DNA from: Streptomyces sp. TLI_235 | Lineage (GTDB): Bacteria > Actinomycetota > Actinomycetes > Streptomycetales > Streptomycetaceae | Assembly (NCBI GenBank): GCA_002300355.1 | Contig: NSGV01000001.1 | Coordinates: 1,240,001-1,304,000, forward strand | Direction of reading: 5' to 3' | DNA length: 64,000 nucleotides | In this document: positions 1-7,829 of the stretch, one piece after another | Numbering within the stretch: the first letter of the stretch is position 1 | How the letters are laid out: every line of letters begins with the position of its first letter | Notes under the pieces: generated by a model | What the model was told of the DNA's origin: nothing | Database searches by the model: none | The model's input: only the letters and a program-made list of their open reading frames with translations | Position numbers and translations under genes: made by a program

Positions 1-195
1 GGCGACGAGTTGGGCGTAGGCCTCGACCACGGTGCCGCGCGAGAGGCCGAGGTCGCGGGCGAGGGTGCGGGTGGCGGGCAGCCGTCCGCCGGCGGGAGGG
101 CGGCCCTGCCGGACGGCGTCGCGCAGGGCGGTGGTGAGCCGGGCGGTGAGGCCGCCGTCCCTGGTGGGGTCGAACGGGAGCAGCAGTTCGGTCAC
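1..195 (-). CDS. MocR/GntR-family PLP-dependent transcriptional regulator, N-terminal part
   Basis: Only the first 65 codons lie in the window; the gene runs off the left edge. It starts with GTG at 195. The visible part is the winged-helix DNA-binding domain of the GntR superfamily: residues about 15-60 read LTTALRDAVRQG, then LPATRTLARDLGLSRGTV, which is the recognition-helix signature. This domain with no preceding linker, placed divergently from an EamA exporter, is typical of MocR/PdxR-type regulators whose C-terminal part is an aminotransferase-like domain. That domain is outside the window, so the MocR assignment is inference; a plain GntR regulator is possible. Target: probably the divergent transporter through repeats at 256-299. 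Confidence 0.7.
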   Translation of the reverse strand, partial: MTELLLPFDPTRDGGLTARLTTALRDAVRQGRPPAGGRLPATRTLARDLGLSRGTVVEAYAQLVA

Positions 196-255
196 CGGGC
201 CACCTCCATGGCGGGAGCGTACAGCGGCGGTCCGGCGGCCCGGGTGCGGCGGATT

Positions 256-299
256 GGTCCACTGCAGGGCTGCCGAAGTGGACCTGGGTGGTGGACCAC
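256..299. promoter_or_regulatory. Candidate regulator-binding repeats between the MocR and EamA genes
   Basis: GGTCCACT (256-263) and AGTGGACC (277-284) form an inverted repeat, and a further GTGGACCAC (291-299) follows. So GTGGACC or its complement occurs three times in the 125-bp divergent promoter region. Such spaced repeats are the usual binding layout for dimeric MocR regulators. Binding by the neighbouring regulator is inferred. Confidence 0.45.
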
Positions 300-320
300 G
301 GGCCGCCTAGCGTGGCGGGC

Positions 321-1256
321 ATGTCCCTCTCCCCCACCGCCTCCGGCGGCCTGCGCGGTGCGGCCGCGATGACCATGCTCGGCTGTTCGACCGGGGTGAG
401 CGCGGCGTTCGCCGGCTACCCGCTGGCGGGCGGGCAGGCGCTGCGCTATCTGCTCGCGGCGGTCCTGCTGCTGCCGGTCGCCGTCCGGGCGGCGCCCGGT
501 GCGCTCCGGCCGACGGCCCGGGAGTGGGGGCGGCTCGTGCTGCTCTCGGCGACCGGCCTGGTCGGCTTCAACGTGCTGCTGGTGCAGGCGCTGCGGCACT
601 CGGGGCCGGCCGCGGTGGGCAGTGTGGTGGGTGCGACGCCGCTGCTGATGGCGGTGCTCGGGCCGGTGCTCGCCGGGCGGCGGCCGTCCCGGCGGACGGT
701 GGCCGCGGCGGCGGTGGTGGCGGCCGGGGCGGCGGTGGCACAGGGGTTCGGCGCGGGGGACGCGGTCGGCACCGTCCTCGCGGTGGGGACGCTCGGCTGC
801 GAGGTCGGGTTCTCGCTGCTGGCGGTGCCGCTGCTGCCGCGGCTCGGGCCGGTCGGGGTGTCGGCCTGGGTGACGGTGCTGGCGGTGCCGATGTTCGCCG
901 CGGCGGCGCTCGTGGACGGGCGGGCGGCGCTGCGGTGGCCGAGCGGGTCTGAGCTGGCCGCGCTGCTGTACCTGGCGGTGCTGATGACCTGTGTGGCCTT
1001 CCTGCTCTGGTACCGGGCGCTGGAGCTGCTCGGGCCGGAGCGGGCCGGGCTGTTCGCGGGGCTGGTGCCGGTCACCGCCGCACTCTCCGGGGCGGTGCTG
1101 GGCGAGGGGGTACCACGGACGGGTGAACTGCTCGGCGCGGTGCTGGTCGGCGCCGGAGTCTGCCTCGGTCTGCGGGCCGGTGACACCTCCCCCGCCGGCC
1201 GGCCCGGGCCGGCCGTGGGACGGCCGCAGCCGGCGGACCGGCAGCCGGTGTCCTGA
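321..1256 (+). CDS. EamA-family (DMT superfamily) small-molecule exporter
   Basis: 311 residues with about ten hydrophobic segments and two EamA repeats, as usual in the drug/metabolite transporter superfamily. The second repeat ends with ERAGLFAGLVPVTAALSGAVLGE, the characteristic EamA C-terminal helix pattern. It acts in the cytoplasmic membrane and probably exports an amino acid or other metabolite; the substrate cannot be read from sequence. The ATG at 321 is preferred over an upstream in-frame ATG at 288 because it begins the first membrane-protein region cleanly and leaves room for the operator repeats at 256-299. It is transcribed divergently from the MocR-like gene, a common regulator-transporter pairing. 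Confidence 0.85.
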   Translation: MSLSPTASGGLRGAAAMTMLGCSTGVSAAFAGYPLAGGQALRYLLAAVLLLPVAVRAAPGALRPTAREWGRLVLLSATGLVGFNVLLVQALRHSGPAAVGSVVGATPLLMAVLGPVLAGRRPSRRTVAAAAVVAAGAAVAQGFGAGDAVGTVLAVGTLGCEVGFSLLAVPLLPRLGPVGVSAWVTVLAVPMFAAAALVDGRAALRWPSGSELAALLYLAVLMTCVAFLLWYRALELLGPERAGLFAGLVPVTAALSGAVLGEGVPRTGELLGAVLVGAGVCLGLRAGDTSPAGRPGPAVGRPQPADRQPVS

Positions 1257-1313
1257 CGTCCGCACGCGCGGAAACCGGGTGCGTCCGGCCCGCCGGGGCG
1301 TCAGAATGCCCGG

Positions 1314-1967
1314 ATGCTGACCGACCACTGGCCGCTGCTGGGGCTGCGGCTGCGCACCGACCGCCTGGAACTGCGGCTGCCGTCCGACGAGGAGCTGGCC
1401 GAGCTGGGCGATGTCGCCGCCGCGGGCGTCCACGCGCCGGACGACATGCCGTTCCTGTCCGCCTGGACGGACGTGTCGCCCGCGCAGCGCGCCCGGGCCG
1501 TGGTGCAGCAGCACTGGCGCCGCCGGGGCACCTGGGCGCCGGACGACTGGGCGCTGACGCTGGTGGTGTTCGCCGAGGGCCGGCCGGTGGGCGTGCAGGC
1601 GGTCGCGGCCCAGAACTTCGCCGTCACCCGCGAGGTGCACACGGGCTCCTGGCTGGGCTTCGCCCACCAGGGCCGCGGGATCGGCCGGGAGATGCGGTCG
1701 GCGGTGCTGCACCTGGCCTTCGCCGGTCTGGGGGCGCAGGAGGCGACCTCGGCCGCGTTCACCGACAACCCGGCCTCGCTGGCGGTCTCGGCCCGGCTCG
1801 GCTACCGGCCGGACGGTGTCCAGCGGGACAGTGTGCAGGGCCGGGTCCGGGTGTCGCAGCGGCTCCGGCTGAGCCGCGCGGACTGGGAGGGGTCGGACCG
1901 CCCGGAGGTCGGTGTCACCGGGCTGGAGCCCTGCCTCGCGGACTTCGGGCTGGCCCCGGAGCGCTGA
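1314..1967 (+). CDS. GNAT-family N-acetyltransferase
   Basis: 217 residues of the RimJ/RimL-like GNAT type. LRLRTDRLELRLPSDEEL near the N-terminus is the family's first beta-strand region. The acetyl-CoA pyrophosphate loop is seen as HQGRGIGREMRSAVLHLAF (about residues 119-137), followed by A..DNPASLAVSARLGYRPDG, the typical C-terminal N-x-x-S...lGy signature. It probably transfers acetyl from acetyl-CoA to an amine on a protein or small molecule. It lies 57 bp after the EamA gene on the same strand and may be cotranscribed. The substrate is unknown. Confidence 0.9.
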   Translation: MLTDHWPLLGLRLRTDRLELRLPSDEELAELGDVAAAGVHAPDDMPFLSAWTDVSPAQRARAVVQQHWRRRGTWAPDDWALTLVVFAEGRPVGVQAVAAQNFAVTREVHTGSWLGFAHQGRGIGREMRSAVLHLAFAGLGAQEATSAAFTDNPASLAVSARLGYRPDGVQRDSVQGRVRVSQRLRLSRADWEGSDRPEVGVTGLEPCLADFGLAPER

Positions 1968-2034
1968 GGGCCGACGGACGCGGAAACGGGCAGTGGTCGA
2001 ACTGACGAACGATCACCGGGATAGTCTGCCTGCC

Positions 2035-2892
2035 ATGTTGAGCCCCGATCTCGTCGACCGGTATCTGCACCGGCTCGGCCTGCCGCGCCCCGCCGCGCCG
2101 ACCTCCGCCGCACTCGCGGCCCTGCACCGCGCCCATGTGGAGCGGGTGCCGTACGAGGACCTGGAGATCCAGCTGGGCCGGCCGACGACGGTCGACCCGG
2201 TCGAGTCCGCGGAGCGGATCGTGCGCGGCCGCGGCGGCTACTGCCTGCACCTCAACGGCGCGTTCTCGGCGCTGCTGGGGGCGCTGGCCTTCGACGTCAC
2301 GCGGCACGTGGGCGGCGTGCAGCGGACGGTCGACCCGGCACCGGTCGGCGCGACCGGCAGCCACATGGCCCTCACCGTCCGCACGGAGGACGGGCCGTGG
2401 CTGGTGGACGTCGGCCTCGGCGACGGCCTGTACGAGCCGCTGCCGCTGCGGGCCGGCGAGTACCGGCAGGGTGCGCTGCGCTTCGGGCTGGCGCCGTCCG
2501 CCGCGGTGCCGGGCGGCTGGCGGCTGGAGCACGACCCTGCGGGCTCCTTCACCGGCATGGACTTCGCGCCGGAGCCGGCCCGGCCGGCCGACTTCGCCGC
2601 CGAGCACACCCGGCTCTCCACCTCGCCGGACTCCGCCTTCGTGCAGTTCCTCTGTGTGTTCCGGCGGGACGCGGAGGGCTTCGAGGCGCTGCGCGGCTGC
2701 GTGCTGGTGCGGGCCGGCGCCGAGGGCCGGGAGGTTCGCGAGGTCACCGGCGAGCAGGAGTGGTTCGGGTTGCTCACCGGCCGCTTCGGGCTGGACCTCG
2801 CCGATGTCCCGCCCGCCGGGCGCACGGCGCTCTGGCAGCGGGTGCACGCTGTCCACCTGGCCTGGAAGGCGGCGGAGGCGGCCCGTGCGTAG
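2035..2892 (+). CDS. nat: Arylamine N-acetyltransferase
   Basis: 285 residues, the usual length for bacterial NATs. It transfers acetyl from acetyl-CoA to arylamines and hydrazines by a cysteine ping-pong mechanism. From the ATG at 2035 the catalytic triad is Cys70 (in RGRGGYCLHLNG), His110 (GSHMAL) and Asp125 (WLVDVGLGD), matching the spacing of the family. An in-frame start at 1912 would lie inside the preceding gene and add 41 residues unlike the family, so 2035 is preferred. The 3' end overlaps the next gene by 8 nt, indicating translational coupling with an alpha/beta hydrolase. Confidence 0.95.
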   Translation: MLSPDLVDRYLHRLGLPRPAAPTSAALAALHRAHVERVPYEDLEIQLGRPTTVDPVESAERIVRGRGGYCLHLNGAFSALLGALAFDVTRHVGGVQRTVDPAPVGATGSHMALTVRTEDGPWLVDVGLGDGLYEPLPLRAGEYRQGALRFGLAPSAAVPGGWRLEHDPAGSFTGMDFAPEPARPADFAAEHTRLSTSPDSAFVQFLCVFRRDAEGFEALRGCVLVRAGAEGREVREVTGEQEWFGLLTGRFGLDLADVPPAGRTALWQRVHAVHLAWKAAEAARA

Positions 2893-3649
2893 CGCACCCG
2901 TCACCCCGGCCGGCGACCGGATCCGCTGGGTCGAGCTGCCGGGCACCGGCCCGGCCCGGGTCTGTGTGCACGGCCTGGGTGCCTCCTCCCCCGCGGTGTT
3001 CACCGAGGCGGCCCTGCACCCGCTGCTCGCCGGGCGCCGCACGCTCCTGGTCGACCTGCTGGGCTTCGGCCTCAGCGACCGGCCGGAGGACTTCGGGTAC
3101 ACGCTGGAGGAGCACGCCGACACGCTGGCCACCGCGCTGCGGGCGGCCGGGGTGGCCGGCGCCGACCTGGTCGCGCACTCGATGGGCGGCGCGGTGGCGA
3201 TCGTGCTGGCCGCCCGGCACCCGGAGCTGGTGGGCCGGCTGGTGCTGGTGGACGCCAATCTCGACCCGGTGCCGGCGCCCGGGCCGCCCGGCGGCGGCAA
3301 CAGCGGCATCGCCTCCTTCACCGAGGAGGAGTTCCTGGCGGGGGCCTGGCGGCAGGTCCGCGACGCGGTCGGCGAGAGCTGGTGGTCGACGATGCGGCTG
3401 GCCGGCCGGGTCGCCCTGCACCGCAGCGCCGTCCACCTGCTGCGCTGCTCCGAGCCCACGATGCGGGAGCTGCTGATCGGCCTGGCGCAGCCGCGGACGT
3501 TCCTGTACCCGGCGGCGGACGGCGAGCCGTTCGGCGCCGGTCGGCTGTCGGCGGCCGGGGTGCGCCTGGTGGCCGTCCCGGACTGCGGGCACACCATCAT
3601 GCTCGACAATCCTGACGGCTTCGCCCGGGCGGTCGCCGCGGCGACCTGA
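2885..3649 (+). CDS. Alpha/beta-fold hydrolase
   Basis: 254 residues from the GTG at 2885, which overlaps the NAT stop. It shows the oxyanion HG motif (VCVHGLGASS), the nucleophile elbow AHSMGG with Ser99, the strand LVDLLGFGLSD, and a C-terminal catalytic His in PDCGHTIMLDNP. The acid is probably the Asp of LVDANLD or a residue before the final helix. It is a serine hydrolase of the AB-hydrolase-1 family, acting on an ester or similar bond. The overlap with nat suggests cotranslation and possibly a linked detoxification role, which is inference. Confidence 0.9.
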   Translation: MRSAPVTPAGDRIRWVELPGTGPARVCVHGLGASSPAVFTEAALHPLLAGRRTLLVDLLGFGLSDRPEDFGYTLEEHADTLATALRAAGVAGADLVAHSMGGAVAIVLAARHPELVGRLVLVDANLDPVPAPGPPGGGNSGIASFTEEEFLAGAWRQVRDAVGESWWSTMRLAGRVALHRSAVHLLRCSEPTMRELLIGLAQPRTFLYPAADGEPFGAGRLSAAGVRLVAVPDCGHTIMLDNPDGFARAVAAAT

Positions 3650-3732
3650 CGGCGCGGCCGGGCGGGCTGACGGGGCGTCGGCCGCGGGCCGCCCCTGGCG
3701 CCGCCGGGGCCGGGCGTGCCAGGGTCGGAGGC

Positions 3733-4728
3733 ATGCGATACATCATCATCGGCGCCGGCGCGGTCGGCGGGACGATCGGCGGCCGGCTGCACGAGAGCGG
3801 GCACGAGGTGGTGCTGGTCGCCCGCGGCGCCCACCTGACCGCCCTGCGCAAGGAGGGCCTGCGGCTGACCACCCCGGAGGGCGGCCGCACCCTGCCCGTC
3901 CCGGCCGTCGGCGGCCCGGAGGAGCTCGGCCTGCGGCCCGGGGACGTCCTGGTGCTGGCCGTGAAGACCCAGCACTCGCTCGCGCTGCTGGACGCCTGGG
4001 CGGCCCGCCCGGTGGCCGGCGGCGGCACCGCGGGCGAGGTGCTGCCGTTGCTCTGCGCGCAGAACGGCGTCGAGAACGAGCGGCTCGCGCTGCGCCGCTT
4101 CCGGCACGTGTACGGGGTGTGCGTCTGGCTGCCCTCCAGCCACCTGGAGCCCGGCCGGGTGGTCGCGCAGGGCAGCCCGCTGAGCGGCGTGCTGCACGTG
4201 GGCCGGTTCCCGTCCGGCAGCGACGCCACCGCCGAGCGGATCGCCGCGGACCTGGCCGCCTCGCACTTCGGCGCCCCGGTCTCCGCGGACGTGATGCGCT
4301 GGAAGTACGCCAAGCTGCTCGGCAATCTGAACAACGCCCTGGAGGCCGTCGGCGGGCCGGTCGACGGCGAGCTGCGGCTGGCGCTGGCCCACCGGACGAT
4401 CGCCGAGGGCGAGGCGGTGCTGACGGCCGCCGGGATCGGTTTCGCCGACTCCGACGAGCAGCGGGCGGCCGGCCGCGACCTGGTGACCCTGGTGCCGATC
4501 GACGGGCAGACGCGGGGCGGCGGCTCGTCCTGGCAGAGCCTGGCCCGGGGCGCCGGGGACATCGAGGCGGACTACCTGAACGGGGAGATCGTGCTGCTCG
4601 GCCGGCAGCACGGTGTGCCGACCCCGCTGAACGCGGCGCTGCAGCGGCTGGCCAACGCGTTCGCCCGGGACGGCCGGGCCCCGGGCAGCCTGCCGGAGGC
4701 GGAGCTGGCGGCGCTGCTGGAGGGGTGA
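3733..4728 (+). CDS. Ketopantoate reductase family protein (PanE/ApbA-like)
   Basis: 331 residues. The N-terminus YIIIGAGAVGGTIGGRLHESGHEVVLVAR is a Rossmann NADPH-binding fold with GxGxxG, and the C-terminal half carries the KYAKLLGNLNNALEA motif, whose Lys and Asn are catalytic in ketopantoate reductases. True PanE reduces ketopantoate to pantoate for CoA synthesis. Many actinobacterial homologues are paralogues of unknown substrate, so only the family is assigned. It follows the hydrolase by 83 bp on the same strand and converges with the SDR gene 36 bp downstream. Confidence 0.88.
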   Translation: MRYIIIGAGAVGGTIGGRLHESGHEVVLVARGAHLTALRKEGLRLTTPEGGRTLPVPAVGGPEELGLRPGDVLVLAVKTQHSLALLDAWAARPVAGGGTAGEVLPLLCAQNGVENERLALRRFRHVYGVCVWLPSSHLEPGRVVAQGSPLSGVLHVGRFPSGSDATAERIAADLAASHFGAPVSADVMRWKYAKLLGNLNNALEAVGGPVDGELRLALAHRTIAEGEAVLTAAGIGFADSDEQRAAGRDLVTLVPIDGQTRGGGSSWQSLARGAGDIEADYLNGEIVLLGRQHGVPTPLNAALQRLANAFARDGRAPGSLPEAELAALLEG

Positions 4729-4764
4729 CCGGTGGAGGCCTGACCGGGCCGCGCGGGCGTCGGC

Positions 4765-5583
4765 TCAGACGACGGGGTCGTCCGGCCCGTACGGGCGCAG
4801 CCGGAGCGTCCGGGCGTCGGCCTCGCGGATCTCCCCGGCGCGGGCGCAGATGGTCTCCAGGTCGTCCCGGCCGGCGTGGACGAACCTGCCGTGCAGGGCG
4901 TCGAAGCGGCCCCGGGCGGCGTCCACGGTGACGGCCACCATGTACGGGATCGAGCCCCAGTCCTTCTTGTCGGCGAACATCGGCATGGCGGCCGTCATGT
5001 CGGTCTGCACCGCGCCGGGGCTGATGTCGAGGACGACCACGTGGTGCTCGGCGAGCGAGTCGGCGATGTTGTCGGAGAGCCTGAGCAGGGCGGCCTTGGA
5101 GGTGGCGTAGGCGGTGTAGCGGCCGTCGGGGCGGAGGGCGAAACCGGAGTTCAGGTTGATCACCCGGCCGCCGCCGCGCTCGACCATGCCGGGGAGGACG
5201 CTGCGCAGCAGGTTGAACGGGCCGCGCAGGTTGGTCTCCACGACGTGCCACCACTGGTTGAAGTCGGCCTCCCAGAGCGGCACCTCGACGTGGTCGATCT
5301 CGCCCGCGTTGTTGACCAGCAGGTCGATCGGGCCGAGGTCGCGCTGTACCGTGCGCACCGCCTCCCGGACGTTGCCAGGGCGGGTCACGTCGGCGCTGAC
5401 GGCGACCCCGCGGGAGCCGTGCCGGACGCACTCGCGCAGCGTCTCGGTGAGGGTGGCGTGGGTGCGTCCGACCAGGCCGACCATCATGCCCTCGGCGGCG
5501 AGTCCGATCGCGATCTCGCGGCCGAGTCCGCGGCCCGCCCCGGTGACCAGGCCGACCTGGCCGGCCAGTGATCCCGTCCCCAT
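4765..5583 (-). CDS. Short-chain dehydrogenase/reductase
   Basis: 272 residues from the ATG at 5583. It has the classical SDR features in order: cofactor motif VTGAGRGLGREIA (TGxxxGxG), NNAG (LLVNNAGEID), the catalytic Ser in LNSGFALRP, and YxxxK (YTAYATSKAAL). The residues after strand 2 (LVGRTHA) favour NADP(H). The C-terminus is longer than the minimal SDR fold. It is an oxidoreductase of unknown alcohol or ketone substrate. It is transcribed away from the 3-hydroxybutyryl-CoA dehydrogenase gene, with 234 bp between them. Confidence 0.92.
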   Translation of the reverse strand: MGTGSLAGQVGLVTGAGRGLGREIAIGLAAEGMMVGLVGRTHATLTETLRECVRHGSRGVAVSADVTRPGNVREAVRTVQRDLGPIDLLVNNAGEIDHVEVPLWEADFNQWWHVVETNLRGPFNLLRSVLPGMVERGGGRVINLNSGFALRPDGRYTAYATSKAALLRLSDNIADSLAEHHVVVLDISPGAVQTDMTAAMPMFADKKDWGSIPYMVAVTVDAARGRFDALHGRFVHAGRDDLETICARAGEIREADARTLRLRPYGPDDPVV

Positions 5584-5817
5584 CCCGTGCTCCCTCCTCC
5601 TCGGCTGCACCGCATTCTGGTCCGGCCCGGGCGCCGGGCGCCGCCGCCCGGCCGGGCCGGGGGCCGGGGTCATCCGAACGGCCCAGCGCCACCGTCCGGC
5701 GCCGGGGAGTAGTACGGTCGACCAGGACACGCGCGCGGGGCCCACCGAGCTCCGGCGCCGGCCCGCTGAACAGCACCGCGCCGGGCAACCCCCGGCACCA
5801 CCGTGAAGGGCAACTGA

Positions 5818-6687
5818 GTGAGTGACATCGCGCGCGTCGGAGTGATCGGCTGCGGCCTCATGGGGTCGGGCATCGCCGAGGTCTTCGCCCGCTCCGGTCT
5901 GGACGTCCTGGTCTCCGAGGCGACCGGCGAGGCCCTGGAGCTCGGCCGCACCCGGCTGACCAACTCGCTGGACACGGCCGTCCGGCGCGGCAAGCTGAGC
6001 GAGGAGTTGCGGGACGAGGCGCTGGCCCGGCTCTCGTTCACCGTCGACCTCGCCGACTTCGCCGACCGCGACCTGGTGGTCGAGGCGGTCGCCGAGCGCG
6101 AGGACATCAAGGTGCAGATCTTCGAGACGCTGGACCGGGTGGTTGAGCGCCGGGACGCGATCCTGGCCTCGAACACCTCGTCCATCCCGATCGTGAAGCT
6201 GGCCGCCGCGACCTCCCGCCCCGAGCAGGTCATCGGCCTGCACTTCTTCAACCCGGCTCCGGTGCAGAAGCTGGTCGAGGTCATCCCGACGCTGACCACC
6301 TCCGCGGAGACCACCACCCGGATCGAGGAGTTCGCGGTGCAGGCGCTCGGCAAGGAGCCGATCCGCGCCCGCGACCGCGCCGGTTTCGTGGTGAACGCCC
6401 TGCTGGTGCCGTACCTGCTGTCCGCGGTGCGGATGTTCGAGTCGGGTGTGGCCACCGCGGCCGACATCGACAAGGGCATGGAGGCCGGCTGCGCCCACCC
6501 GATGGGTCCGCTGCGGCTGTGCGACCTGATCGGCCTGGACACCATCGTGTCGATCGCCGACTCCATGTACGACGAGTACAAGGAGCCGCTGTACGCGGCG
6601 CCGCCGCTGCTGTCCCGGATGGTCGACGCGGGCCTGCTGGGCCGCAAGTCCGGCCGCGGCTTCTACGACTACACCGTCTCGGCCTGA
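5818..6687 (+). CDS. 3-hydroxybutyryl-CoA dehydrogenase
   Basis: 289 residues starting with GTG at 5818, preceded by a GAAGGG ribosome-binding site. It catalyses NAD(P)-dependent interconversion of 3-hydroxybutyryl-CoA and acetoacetyl-CoA. The N-terminus VIGCGLMGSGIAEVFARSG is the HAD-family Rossmann motif. ASNTSSIPI and LHFFNPAPVQKLVEVI contain the family's active-site Ser/Asn and His, and the C-terminal domain reads AGFVVNALLVPYL then GPLRLCDLIGLD. Length and order match the single-domain FadB2/Hbd type. It probably serves acyl-CoA or polyketide-precursor metabolism. Confidence 0.95.
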   Translation: MSDIARVGVIGCGLMGSGIAEVFARSGLDVLVSEATGEALELGRTRLTNSLDTAVRRGKLSEELRDEALARLSFTVDLADFADRDLVVEAVAEREDIKVQIFETLDRVVERRDAILASNTSSIPIVKLAAATSRPEQVIGLHFFNPAPVQKLVEVIPTLTTSAETTTRIEEFAVQALGKEPIRARDRAGFVVNALLVPYLLSAVRMFESGVATAADIDKGMEAGCAHPMGPLRLCDLIGLDTIVSIADSMYDEYKEPLYAAPPLLSRMVDAGLLGRKSGRGFYDYTVSA

Positions 6688-6795
6688 CGCAGAGGCGGTC
6701 GCGGCGTCCCCGGCCCGGGGGCGGCCCTCCCGGGCGGGCGCCGCGCTCCCAGCACCTCCCCACCCGACGAGCAGCTCACCACAGGGGTAGTCCAG

Positions 6796-7032
6796 TTGAA
6801 CGGGATCAGCGTCGCGCGCGAGGTCCTCGTCACCGCCCGCCGCCGGCACCTGCTGGCCGTCATCCGGGAGGAGGGTGGCCGCTGGGACTGGCGGCGGGCC
6901 GAGGCGCTGTACGACACCTCGCCGGAGCCGCACATCATCCGCCGCGACCTGCTGGAGCTGTGCCGTTCCGGGCAGCTCGTCCGGGTGGGTCTGGGCGAGT
7001 ACGAGGCCGCGCCGCCGCGCCCCGCCGGCTGA
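6796..7032 (+). CDS. Small winged-helix-like protein
   Basis: 78 residues from a TTG start at 6796. The pattern HLLAVIREEGGRWDWRRAEALY...RRDLLELCRSGQLVRVGLGEYE resembles a small winged helix: a helix-turn-helix followed by a beta-wing ending in an aromatic. There is no enzyme domain. It may be a DNA-binding protein, but no partner or target can be named. It follows the 3-hydroxybutyryl-CoA dehydrogenase by 108 bp on the same strand, with a lipoprotein gene after it. Confidence 0.65.
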   Translation: MNGISVAREVLVTARRRHLLAVIREEGGRWDWRRAEALYDTSPEPHIIRRDLLELCRSGQLVRVGLGEYEAAPPRPAG

Positions 7033-7133
7033 CCCCCGCCGACCGGCGGGAATGCGCCACTTCCATGGCACAGCGCCGTCACAGCATGGTCACAGGCCTC
7101 GGCTTGCGGTGATCGCTCTGACACGGTGATGTC

Positions 7134-7595
7134 ATGCGAACTCGAATGATCGTCACCACCCTCACCGCCGCTGCCGCCCTGTCCCTCGCCGCGTGCAGCA
7201 GCAGCGGCAGCACCACCGCCGAGCCGGCGAAGACCTCCGCGACCGCGGCGGCCCCGGCGTCCGGCGCCCCGACCGCGGCGGGCAGCTCGGCCCCTGCGGC
7301 GTCCACCGCCGCCACGACCGCGCCCACCAAGGCGGCCGGCACGCCGAACCCGACGGAGCTCGCCAAGGAGCTGGCCATGGTGGCCGGCCTGAAGCAGATC
7401 GACCCGAAGCTGGCGGCGGACAACCAGAAGACCGTCGCGGCCGCGCAGCAGACCTGCGCGGACATCAAGGCCGGCAAGGACGACGCGACGGTCGCGAAGA
7501 ACACCATCACCTACTTCGCGGCGACCGGCGCCACGGTGAACGAGCAGCAGAGCCAGATGATCGCGGTGATCGTCAAGGCGGCGCTCTGCCCGTGA
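7134..7595 (+). CDS. Secreted lipoprotein of unknown function
   Basis: 153 residues. The N-terminus MRTRMIVTTLTAAAALSLAAC is a lipoprotein signal with lipobox LAAC, so Cys21 would be lipidated after signal peptidase II cleavage. An Ala/Ser/Thr-rich linker (residues about 22-75) leads to a small C-terminal domain with two further Cys (QTCADIKAGKDD and ALCP), which might form a disulphide. This layout resembles DUF732-like actinobacterial surface proteins, but I do not assign that family firmly. The gene ends against the shared terminator at 7625-7658. Confidence 0.85.
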   Translation: MRTRMIVTTLTAAAALSLAACSSSGSTTAEPAKTSATAAAPASGAPTAAGSSAPAASTAATTAPTKAAGTPNPTELAKELAMVAGLKQIDPKLAADNQKTVAAAQQTCADIKAGKDDATVAKNTITYFAATGATVNEQQSQMIAVIVKAALCP

Positions 7596-7624
7596 CGCCG
7601 TAGGCGCGCGGCGACGGACGTGAC

Positions 7625-7658
7625 GGGGCCCGGGAGCGGTATCCATCTCCCGGGCCCC
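7625..7658. terminator. Strong bidirectional hairpin terminator
   Basis: GGGGCCCGGGAG (7625-7636) and CTCCCGGGCCCC (7647-7658) form a perfect 12-bp stem with a 10-nt loop. It lies between the end of the lipoprotein gene on the plus strand and the end of the structured-RNA unit on the minus strand, so it can end both. Confidence 0.88.
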
Positions 7659-7662
7659 TGGT

Positions 7663-7689
7663 GTGCCACCCAGTTGCTCGCACCGGCAC
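7663..7689 (-). other. Stable hairpin at the 3' end of the structured RNA unit
   Basis: On the minus strand GTGCC (7689-7685) pairs with GGCAC (7667-7663); an alternative pairing uses CCGGT with ACTGG inside. It sits between the second tRNA-like element and the terminator, so it probably belongs to the same transcript. A separate role is not visible. Confidence 0.45.
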
Positions 7690-7695
7690 GTTTAA

Positions 7696-7803
7696 GGCTG
7701 CGGATCATTCTCAGAGCCTCGTGTTCTGCCTTTGAACTACCGTGCCACGGGGAGAGGCACAGGCGGGACTTGAACCCGCATCCGGGGCTTTCCGTCCGCA
7801 TCC
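7696..7803 (-). ncRNA. Circularly permuted tRNA-like RNA 2
   Basis: Read on the minus strand, the tRNA parts occur in the order T arm, acceptor, D arm, anticodon arm. T stem GCGGG/CCCGC (7779-7775, 7767-7763) closes the canonical loop TTCAAGT. Next is CTGTGCC (7762-7756), which pairs over all seven positions (one G-T) with GGCACGG (7746-7740) across a 9-nt loop. Then come TA, a D arm GTTC-AAAGGCA-GAAC (7737-7723), A, and CGAGG (7721-7717) with loop CTCTGAG. The anticodon-like helix CGAGGCT (7721-7715) pairs with AGCCCCG (7789-7783) with one A-C mismatch. An outer helix TGCGGA (7800-7795)/TCCGCA (7704-7699) joins the ends. No free CCA end is encoded. This topology is that of YrlA-type Y RNAs or of a permuted tRNA; which one is unproven. 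Confidence 0.6.
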
Positions 7804-7829
7804 GTTCGATCCGGTGCTCGGCGGCGAAT

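Noticed and set aside
1915..4611. 898-residue minus-strand reading frame and similar long frames opposite conserved genes
   Set aside because: They mirror the codon bias of the genes on the other strand and show no domain features.
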